Shown here: piece by piece, positions 16,522-23,401 of the stretch
Layout of the letters: each line of letters opens with the position of its first letter
Position numbering within the stretch: position 1 is the stretch's first letter
Origin: Streptomyces himastatinicus ATCC 53653
GTDB lineage: Bacteria; Actinomycetota; Actinomycetes; Streptomycetales; Streptomycetaceae
Assembly: GCF_000158915.1 (NCBI RefSeq)
Contig: NZ_GG657754.1
Location: 3,211,198 to 3,249,943 of the forward strand
Direction: 5' to 3'
Length of the DNA stretch: 38,746 bases
Notes under the pieces: generated by a model
Seen by the model: only the letters and a program-made list of their open reading frames with translations
Database searches by the model: none
Told to the model about the DNA's origin: nothing
Made by a program: the position numbers and the translations under genes

Positions 16522-17478
16522 TCAGCCCTTGACGGCGCCGATGAGCATGCCCTTGGTGAAGTGCTTCTGGACGAACGGGTAGAGCACCGCGACGGGGATC
16601 AGCGCGAGCACCATGACGGCCATCTGCACGGCCAGGCTCGGGATCTGCTGCGTGGAGATCATCTGGGACATGCCCTGCGGCGCCTGCTGCTTGATGACCA
16701 GCTGGCGCAGGATCATCTGGAGCGGCCACATCTGCTGGTCGTTGAGGTAGAGCATCGCGTTGAACCACTGGCTCCAGTAGCCGACCGCGTAGAACAGCGA
16801 CACCACCGCGATCACCGCCCTGGACAGCGGCATCACGATCTGGAACAGGATCCGCCACTCCCCCGCGCCGTCGATGCGGGCGCTGTCGACCAGCTCGGGC
16901 GCGGTGTCCTGGAAGAACGCGCGCAGCACCAGCACGTTGAAGACCGAGATGGCGCTCGGCAGGATCATCGACCAGTAGCTGCCTTCCAGGCCGACGCCGG
17001 TGACCAGTAGATACGTGGGGATCAGCCCGGCGTTGAAGAACATGGTGACGAGCAGCAGCATCAGGATCGGACGGTGGAGGAACGACCCGGAGCGGGAGAG
17101 TCCGTAGGCGCAGAGCACGGAGACGGCGGTGCTGATCGCGGTGCCCACCGCGGTGAGCGCGAGGCTGACGAGCGTCGCGCGGGTCACCGTGCCGCCGCTC
17201 AGCAGCTCGGTGTAGGCCCGGAAGGTGATCGTCTTGGGGACGATGACCAGACCGCCCGCCTCGGTGATGGTCTTCTGGTCGGAGAGGCTGGTGACGACCA
17301 CCACCCACAGCGGGCCGAGGATCGCCAGGCACACCCCGGTCAGGGTGATGCCCTTGATTCCCTGACCGACCTTGCCCGGCTCCTCCTCCCACACCGGGCG
17401 CTTCTCCCGGCCGCGTCGGCGCAGCAGTTCGCCGGAGGGTGTCGCGGCCCGGGCAGCGGGCCGCTCGGTCACGGTCAT
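16522..17478 (-). CDS. Carbohydrate ABC transporter permease 2 (CUT1, LplC/YtcP-like)
   Basis: An inner-membrane subunit of a carbohydrate importer, 318 residues with about six membrane spans. The first runs ITLTGVCLAILGPLWVVVVT near residue 45. The LplC-type motif MFFNAGLIPTYLL follows. The ATPase-contact EAA loop appears as LVDSARIDGAGEWRILFQIVMPL around residue 195-215. The last span and the FTKGMLIGAVKG end are typical of this subfamily. Its ATG overlaps the stop of permease 1 (ATGA), so the two are coupled. No ATP-binding subunit is encoded in the locus. Confidence 0.92.
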   Translation of the reverse strand: MTVTERPAARAATPSGELLRRRGREKRPVWEEEPGKVGQGIKGITLTGVCLAILGPLWVVVVTSLSDQKTITEAGGLVIVPKTITFRAYTELLSGGTVTRATLVSLALTAVGTAISTAVSVLCAYGLSRSGSFLHRPILMLLLVTMFFNAGLIPTYLLVTGVGLEGSYWSMILPSAISVFNVLVLRAFFQDTAPELVDSARIDGAGEWRILFQIVMPLSRAVIAVVSLFYAVGYWSQWFNAMLYLNDQQMWPLQMILRQLVIKQQAPQGMSQMISTQQIPSLAVQMAVMVLALIPVAVLYPFVQKHFTKGMLIGAVKG

Positions 17479-18490
17479 TTCCGGTAAACCCCCTGCTCGC
17501 CGAGCATATGGGCGACTTTGTTGGCGATCAGGACCAGGACGAGGCTGAAGACGCCCTTGATCAGGCCGCCCGCGGCGGCGATCCCGTAGTCCGTGTTGGC
17601 GATGCCGACCCACCACACATAGGTGTCGAAGACCTCCGAGGCACCCGGCCCCACCGCGTCGCGCTGGAGCAGGATCTGCTCGAAGCCGACGGTCAGCGCG
17701 TCGCCGACGCGCAGCACCAGCAGCAGGGCGATCACCGGGCGCAGCGCGGGCAGCGTGACGTGCCACATCCGGCGCCAGCGGCCCGCCCCGTCCACGGCGG
17801 CGGCCTCGTACAGGTCCTGGTTGACGGCGGACAGCGCGGCGAGGAAGACGATCACGCCCCAGCCCGCGTCCTTCCACACCAGCTGGGCGGTGACGAGGAA
17901 CTTGAAGACCCCCGGGTCGGTCATCAGGTCGAAGCCCTCGTACCCGTGGGAGCGCAGCTGCTGGGCGAGGAGCCCGGCGCCGCCGAGCATCTGCTGGAAG
18001 ATCGTGATGACCAGCACCCAGGAGAAGAAGTGCGGCAGGTAGAGGATCGACTGCACCAGGCCCCGGAGCCGGTCGCTGAGCACGCTGTTGAGCAGCAGCG
18101 CGAGCGCGACCGGAACCGGGAAGAACAGCACCAGCTGGATGAAGGTGATGCTGAGGGTGTTGGCGAAGGCGTCCCAGAAGCGGCTGTCCTGGAAGAGCAG
18201 GGTGAAGTTCTCGAACCCGACCCCAGGGGCTGGTCCAACAGCCCCTGGGTGAACGGGTCGTAGTCCTTGAAGGCGACCGTGGTCCACAGCAGCGGTACGT
18301 AGGTGAACAGCACGAGCAGCCCGACGGCGGGGGCCGTCATCAGCAGCAGGGTGCGGTCGCGGCGCAGCCGGTGCCACCACCGGACGCGGTCCGCGGGGCG
18401 GCCGCGGGTGCCCCGGCGGCCGCCGGTCGGCGTCGGGTCGCCGGCCGCTGTCCGGTCGCGGGGGTTCCGGTCGCGGAGGTGCACCGCCAT
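17475..18490 (-). pseudogene. Carbohydrate ABC transporter permease 1 (LplB/YteP-like), frameshifted as sequenced
   Basis: Two frames together encode one permease. The N-terminal part starts at the ATG at 18490 (MAVHLRDRN), which overlaps the binding-protein stop by one base (TGATG), and runs through span 1 (LLLMTAPAVGLLVLFTYVPLLWTTVAFKDYDPF). Near 18222-18249 the frame is lost. The family sequence resumes one frame over (VGFENFTLLFQDSRFWD, five more spans, EAA loop YEAAAVDGAGRWRRMWHVTLPALRP) to the stop at 17475. Two extra bases in the C4 and G4 runs would explain the shift; removing one from each gives a family-like PWVGFENF joint. The break coincides with a perfect 11-bp inverted repeat. 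It is either a sequence error or a real lesion; if the base calls are right, no full-length permease 1 is made. Confidence 0.75.
18222..18249. repeat. 11-bp inverted repeat at the permease frame break
   Basis: CCCAGGGGCTG (18222-18232) and CAGCCCCTGGG (18239-18249) are perfect inverted copies separated by 6 nt. They lie inside the permease coding region, exactly where the frame changes. Such strong G/C hairpins commonly cause base-calling or assembly errors and also polymerase slippage. Confidence 0.8.
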
Positions 18491-20176
18491 CAGGCGCCGC
18501 TGCCGTTCTCTTCCAGGAGCTTGGCATACCAGTCGCGGAGCCGGTCGCCGCCGCCGCTGCGCCAGTCGCTGATGGCCCGCTGGGCGTCCTTGATCGACTT
18601 ACGGCCGCGGGTGACGTCCTTGGCCAGGTCCTCGAAGGGGGTGTAGAGGGAGGCGTACCGGTTGGGCTCCTGGATCTGCATGCCGTAGAAGAGCGGCTTC
18701 TTCGCGAACTTGCCCATGCGCTGCATCCAGCCGCAGTAGTCCTTCACCATCTGCGGGAAGTCCGGGTAGGCGACGCTCGCCTGCGGGGACACGATGAAGC
18801 GGTAGGTGTCCTGGACGTCGCGGATGCCGGTGGGCGTTCTTGACCGGGGACGCCGTCCCTTCATGGTGTGGTGCACGCCTTCGACGCCGTAGTTCGATGA
18901 GGCGCTGCTCCTTGGTGCCGAAGGGCGCCGCGATGAAGTCGGCGAGGGCGAGGATCTCCTCGATCTGCTCCTTGGCGAGGTTCTTGTTGAGGAAGGACCA
19001 GATCGCGGCTGGCGGGTCGAGGTAGATGACCGGGTCGCCGCCGTCGGGGCCGAAATAGTCCATTCCCTGGATCTTGAAGTCGGGGTGGGGCCCGGCCTGT
19101 TCGAAGGTGGCGCCGTACCATTTGGCGTCGCCGTCGTTGTAGAGGAGGGTCTGTCCGGAGGTGAAGCGGGTCAGCGCGTCATTGGCCTTGCCCGCGACCG
19201 CGTCGGGGTGGACGTATCCCCTGGCGAAGAGCTTGCGGCACCACTCCAGGGCCTCCAGATAGTTGTCGGTCTCCACCTTGTGGACGAGCTTTCCGTCCTT
19301 CTCCACCCAGTAGTACGGCTTCTCGCCCGGGCATCCGAAGATTCGCTGCGCCGACCACCACATGTCGTCGCATGCCCACACCTTGCTCTTGGGCCGGGTG
19401 ATCTCCTTGGCGAGGGCGAGGAATTCGTCCGGGCTCTTCGGGACCTGATATCCGTTCTTCTTGAACAGGTCCTCGCGGTAGTACGGAATGACTCCGGAGA
19501 GCGGACGGGAGGGCATCGGCAGACCGCGGAGCTTGCCGCCGAAGACGGACATCTGCCAGGCGGCGGTGGGAATGGCGGCCAGGTTGGGGTATTTCTTGAC
19601 CTTGTCGCCGGAGAGATACGGGCCGAGGTCGGCGAATTTGGCGCTGACCGCCCCATGGATCTTTCCGCCCATCTCCCACAGCGGAATCATCACGATGTCG
19701 GCGATGTCACCGGAGGCGAGGACCGCACTGAGCTTTTCGCCGTAGGTGTTGCCGTCCTGCGGCTGGAGTTTGACCGTCGCGCCGAGCGCCTCGTTGACGG
19801 CCTTGTAATAGGCGTTGTTCTTGGGCGGCGGAGTGCCCCACAGCGGCTCGAACATGGTGTAGCTGCCGCCGTGGCCGGGCTTGCCCTTCACGGAGGCGAC
19901 CAGGTCGGCTGCGGGCGGGGCCTTGGTGTAGCCGGGGCTGGAGCCGTTGACACTCGGAATATCCGGGTCCGCCACCTTCGAGGCCACATAGGTCGGCAGC
20001 AGCTTCTTCAGCTCCTTGCCGGAAGTGGTCCCGTTCTTGTTGCCGCCGCTCTCCGTGGAGCACGCGGACAACAGCGGAACGCCTCCCGTCACGGCCGCCG
20101 CGGCGATCGCCGTGGAGGCCAGGAAGGTTCTCCGGCTGGGAGGGGAAGTGGAGGCCGAAGCCTGGGAGTTCGGCAT
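18490..20176 (-). pseudogene. Lipoprotein carbohydrate-binding protein (LplA-type), frameshifted as sequenced
   Basis: The extracellular sugar-binding lipoprotein of the ABC importer. The N-terminus has a twin-arginine signal (SRRTFLASTAIAAAAV) with lipobox LLSAC, so Tat export and lipid anchoring are likely. The mature part runs through typical motifs (GSYTMFEPLWGTPPPKNNAYYKAVNEALG, GVIPYYREDLFKKNGY) to FGTKEQRLIE in one frame. The C-terminal ~110 residues (GIRDVQDTYRFIVSPQASVAYPDF to the stop at 18490) are in another. At 18830-18895 one extra C in the codons after RLIE loses the frame. Three further apparent one-base insertions in G or C runs, just beyond, would restore a family-like YGVEGVHHTMKDGVPVKNATG. 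It heads the operon and overlaps the permease start. Expected length about 560 residues. Confidence 0.75.
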
Positions 20177-20217
20177 TGCGTCAACCCTTCGTGGCGAGCC
20201 CGCCGTACGACCGATGG

Positions 20218-20231
20218 TCGAAGCGCTTCGA
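20218..20231. promoter_or_regulatory. LacI-type operator O3 at the transporter-operon promoter
   Basis: TCGAAGCGCTTCGA, a perfect 14-bp palindrome, starts 10 nt downstream of the predicted -10 and ends about 42 nt before the binding-protein ATG. Bound repressor here would cover the transcription start of the whole five-gene minus-strand operon. Confidence 0.8.
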
Positions 20232-20241
20232 TATTGCGCTG

Positions 20242-20270
20242 AGATTAAGTCGGGGGGTCAGGTCGCGCAA
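20242..20270 (-). promoter_or_regulatory. Predicted promoter of the transporter/GH42/GH12 operon
   Basis: On the minus strand a -35-like TTGCGC (20270-20265) and -10-like TAATCT (20247-20242) are spaced by exactly 17 bp. Operator O3 follows 10 nt later. The fit to the SigA-type consensus is moderate and the geometry relative to the operator is what makes it convincing. Confidence 0.5.
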
Positions 20271-20359
20271 GGGCCGGGCGGGAAGCAGTCGTCGACGTTC
20301 CGGTGATTCTCGTCTTTTCGCAACCGGGTGGCGGGAAAGGGCTGTTGACTCGTCGAGCC

Positions 20360-20389
20360 TTGACAGGGCGGGACCTGGGCCTCCAGCAT
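20360..20389 (+). promoter_or_regulatory. Predicted promoter of the GH3 gene
   Basis: A consensus -35 TTGACA (20360-20365) and a -10-like CAGCAT (20384-20389), spaced 18 bp, sit directly against operator O4. The start point would fall inside the operator. Confidence 0.5.
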
Positions 20390-20402
20390 CGAAGCGCTTC
20401 GA
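20389..20402. promoter_or_regulatory. LacI-type operator O4 at the GH3 promoter
   Basis: A second exact copy of TCGAAGCGCTTCGA, overlapping the end of the predicted -10 and about 30 nt upstream of the GH3 GTG. O3 and O4 are 171 bp apart centre to centre across the divergent promoter region, so looping between them is possible. Confidence 0.8.
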
Positions 20403-20432
20403 ATCACACCTCCGACCTCCGCGAGGAGACCC

Positions 20433-23354
20433 GTGAGCGGTTGCGAGCCCGGTGAGCCGACGACCCGTCCGCCCTTCCGCGATCCGCGGCTGCCGCTCGG
20501 CACCCGCGTGGACGACCTGCTCGCCCGGCTCACCCCCGACGAGCGGATCGCGATGCTCCACCAGTACGCCCCTTCGGTGGAGCGGCTCGGCCTCGCCGCC
20601 TTCCGCACCGGGCAGGAGGCGCTGCACGGCGTCGCCTGGATGGGCCCTGCGACGGTGTTCCCGCAGGCGGTCGGGCTCGGCGCCACCTGGAGCCCGGACC
20701 TGGTGCGGCGGATCGGCGAGGCGGTCGGCACCGAGGCGCGGGCCATGCGCGCCCGCGACCCGCTGATCGGGCTCAATGTGTGGGCGCCGGTGGTCAACCT
20801 GCTGCGCGATCCGCGCTGGGGCCGCAACGAGGAGGGGTACGCCGAGGATCCGTACCTCACCTCCGCCCTGGCCGCCGCCTACACCCGCGGGCTGCGCGGC
20901 GACCACCCGGACCGCTGGCGCACCGCCCCGGTCCTCAAGCACTGGCTGGCGCACAACAACGAGACCGACCGCGACACCACGTCGTCCTCCGTGCGCCCGC
21001 GCGTCCTGCACGAGTACGACCTCGCGGCCTTCCGCGGCGCGGTGCGGGCGGGCGCTGTGGCCGGGGTGATGCCCGCGTACAACCTGGTCAACGGGCGGCC
21101 CAACCACGTCTCCCCGTATCTGCGGGAGCACCTGCGCACCTGGACCGACCAGCCGCTGGTGGTCTGCTCGGACGCGGGCGCGCCCTCCAACCTGATCGAT
21201 TCCGAGCACTACTTCGCCACCCACGAGGAGGGTGTGGCGGCCGCCCTGCTGGCCGGGGTGGACAGTTTCACCGACCACGACCAGGACTCCTCCAAGACGA
21301 TCGGCCGGGTGCGGGGCGCGCTGGCGCGCGGGCTCATCGACGCGTCCACCGTGGACACGGCGGTGCGGCGGCTGCTGACGATGCGGTGCGCGCTGGGCGA
21401 GTTCGACGGGGAGGACGATCCGTACGCCGACCCGCGGGGCGCCGGTTTCGACACGCCCGCGCACCGGGCGCTCGCCCTGGAGGCCGCCGAGCAGGCCGTC
21501 GTCCTGCTCAAGAACGACGGGCTGCTGCCGCTGTCGCCGTCCGCCACCGGGACCGTGGCGGTGGTCGGCCCGCTCGCCGACGAGTGCAAGCTCGACTGGT
21601 ACAGCGGCAGCCTGCTGCGCCGCAGCTCGCCGCGCGAGGGACTGGCCGCGCGGCTCGGCGCGGACCGTGTGGTGTTCGTGGAGGGGACGGACACCGTACG
21701 GCTGCGCACCGCGGCGGGCTGGGTGCGGGTGCCGCCACCCGGTGTCGTGGCGGAGGGGCAGGCGCGCGAGCGGGCGCGGGAGGCGGCGCAGGAGGCGGCG
21801 CTCAACCCGGCGCATGCGACGGGGCGCACCGATTTGCCGCCGCTGACCATCGGCGACACCCCCACCGACCTGGCCCTGGCCGACTGGGGCGGGGGCGTGT
21901 TCACGCTGCGCGCCCCCTCCGGGCGCTATCTGACGGTCGCCGACGACGGCTTCGTACGGGCCGCCGCCGAGCAGCCCGGGGGCTGGGTGGTCCAGGAGAC
22001 GTTCGCGCTGGAGCGGCACGGCGACGGGCATCTCCTCAGACACGGCGGGACGGGCGGGTATGTCTGTGTCGCCGCCGACGGCCTGAAGGTTGCCGACCGG
22101 TCCCGGGCCGAGGTCTTCCACCGCGAGGTCGTCGAACGCGGCGAGGACGCCGTCGCGCGCGCCGCCGCCGGTGCCGACGCGGTCGTCGTCGTGCTGGGCA
22201 ACGATCCGCACATCAACGGCCGCGAGACCGAGGACCGCACCACCCTCGCCCTGCCCGCCGGGCAGGACCGGCTGTGGCGCGCGGCCCACGCCGCCAACCC
22301 GCGCACCGCGCTGGTGCTGACCAGCAGCTATCCGTACGCCGTCGGTGACGCGGCCGACGCGCTGCCCGCCCTGCTGTGGACCGCGCACGGCGGCCAGGCC
22401 GCGGGCACCGGGCTGGCCCGGGTGCTGTGCGGCGACGTCTCACCGGCCGGGCGGCTGCCGCAGACCTGGTACGCGTCCGAGGACGACCTGCCGGATCTGC
22501 TGGACTACGACATCATCGCGTCCCGCGCCACCTACCTCTACTTCGACAGCGCCCCGCTCTTCCCCTTCGGCCACGGTCTGTCGTACACCCGCTTCGACTA
22601 CGACGGCCTGCTGGTGCGGCAGGACGGGGCCGGGACCGGGGACGCGGCCGGGGCGCTGACCGTCGAGTGCACGGTCACCAACTCCGGCCCGTGCGACGGG
22701 GACGAGGTGGTGCAGATCTACGCGAGCGCCCCGGGCGCGCGCGTGCCGCGCCCCCACCGCCTGCTGATCGCCCACCGCCGGGTGTCCTTGCGCCGGGGCG
22801 AGAGGGTGCGGCTGTTCTTCACCGTGCCGGTGGACGAGGCGCTGGGGTTCTGGGACGTGGCGCACGGCCGCTGGACCGTCGACCCGGGCGCGTACGAGAT
22901 CCACGCGGGCGCCTCCAGCGCGGACATCCGCCGCACCGCCGCCCTCACCCTCGACGGCCCGCCGCCCGCCCCGCGCCCGGTGTTGCGGCGCGGTCTTGAG
23001 GCCGCGGACCACGACGCGGCGGACGGCATCGTGTTCGTCGACCGCACCAAGGCCCGCGGTGACGCGGTGACCTGCGGCGACGAGGCGGTCGGCCGACTGC
23101 TCTTCCGCGCCTGCGACTTCGGAGCGGGGGCGACGGCGGTCACGGTCGAGGCGGCCCGCGAGGGAACAGGCGGAGCGACGGTCGAGCTCCACCTCGCCGA
23201 CGGCACACCGCTGGCCACCGTCGCCGTCCCGCCCACCGGCGGCCGCTACGCGTACACCACCGTCCGTACCGCCCTGACCACGCCCCCGGCCGGAGTGCAC
23301 GACCTCCACGTCACGCTGCGCGGGGCCCTCAGACTGGCCCGCCTCGGCTTCTGA
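20433..23354 (+). CDS. GH3 beta-glucosidase-type hydrolase with inserted beta-trefoil/fascin-like domain and C-terminal CBM6-like module
   Basis: Probably removes beta-linked glucose from the non-reducing end of debranched oligosaccharides in the cytoplasm; there is no signal peptide. The 973 residues contain the GH3 barrel first (LNVWAPVVNLLRDPRWGRNEEGYAEDP, VLKHWLAHNNE), with nucleophile Asp247 in VVCSDAGA instead of the more usual SDWG. The alpha/beta sandwich follows (AVVLLKNDGLLPL). It is interrupted at about residues 480-570 by a segment (VFTLRAPSGRYLTVADDGFVRA, then GGYVCVAADGLKVADRS) that reads like a fascin/beta-trefoil repeat, where some GH3 enzymes carry a PA14 domain. A fibronectin-III-like domain follows FPFGHGLSYTRFDY. 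The last ~120 residues (AADHDAADGIVF to the end) resemble CBM6. GAGGAG at 20423 supports the GTG start. Confidence 0.9.
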   Translation: MSGCEPGEPTTRPPFRDPRLPLGTRVDDLLARLTPDERIAMLHQYAPSVERLGLAAFRTGQEALHGVAWMGPATVFPQAVGLGATWSPDLVRRIGEAVGTEARAMRARDPLIGLNVWAPVVNLLRDPRWGRNEEGYAEDPYLTSALAAAYTRGLRGDHPDRWRTAPVLKHWLAHNNETDRDTTSSSVRPRVLHEYDLAAFRGAVRAGAVAGVMPAYNLVNGRPNHVSPYLREHLRTWTDQPLVVCSDAGAPSNLIDSEHYFATHEEGVAAALLAGVDSFTDHDQDSSKTIGRVRGALARGLIDASTVDTAVRRLLTMRCALGEFDGEDDPYADPRGAGFDTPAHRALALEAAEQAVVLLKNDGLLPLSPSATGTVAVVGPLADECKLDWYSGSLLRRSSPREGLAARLGADRVVFVEGTDTVRLRTAAGWVRVPPPGVVAEGQARERAREAAQEAALNPAHATGRTDLPPLTIGDTPTDLALADWGGGVFTLRAPSGRYLTVADDGFVRAAAEQPGGWVVQETFALERHGDGHLLRHGGTGGYVCVAADGLKVADRSRAEVFHREVVERGEDAVARAAAGADAVVVVLGNDPHINGRETEDRTTLALPAGQDRLWRAAHAANPRTALVLTSSYPYAVGDAADALPALLWTAHGGQAAGTGLARVLCGDVSPAGRLPQTWYASEDDLPDLLDYDIIASRATYLYFDSAPLFPFGHGLSYTRFDYDGLLVRQDGAGTGDAAGALTVECTVTNSGPCDGDEVVQIYASAPGARVPRPHRLLIAHRRVSLRRGERVRLFFTVPVDEALGFWDVAHGRWTVDPGAYEIHAGASSADIRRTAALTLDGPPPAPRPVLRRGLEAADHDAADGIVFVDRTKARGDAVTCGDEAVGRLLFRACDFGAGATAVTVEAAREGTGGATVELHLADGTPLATVAVPPTGGRYAYTTVRTALTTPPAGVHDLHVTLRGALRLARLGF

Positions 23355-23385
23355 AGGTTGAGGGTCCGGAAGAAGCCGAGGCGGG
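23338..23385. terminator. Bidirectional terminator overlapping the GH3 stop
   Basis: A perfect 15-bp stem (23338-23352 with 23371-23385), extendable by a G-U and a G-C pair, has an 18-nt loop. The left arm includes the last GH3 codons and the first base of the stop codon. The right arm is about 17 nt from the converging aldehyde dehydrogenase stop. Confidence 0.7.
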
Positions 23386-23401
23386 TCCAGGCGGTCGTTC
23401 G

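Noticed and set aside
14483..17392. Apparent 969-residue fusion of a permease-region sequence to GH42
   Set aside because: Sequence upstream of 16474 is an out-of-frame reading of the permease gene. GH42 has its own start with the family N-terminus at 16474.
18222..18249. Programmed ribosomal frameshift in permease 1
   Set aside because: No slippery heptamer of the X XXY YYZ type is seen at the join, and the shift needs two bases in two separate runs. Frameshifting is not known for this family; error or mutation is simpler.
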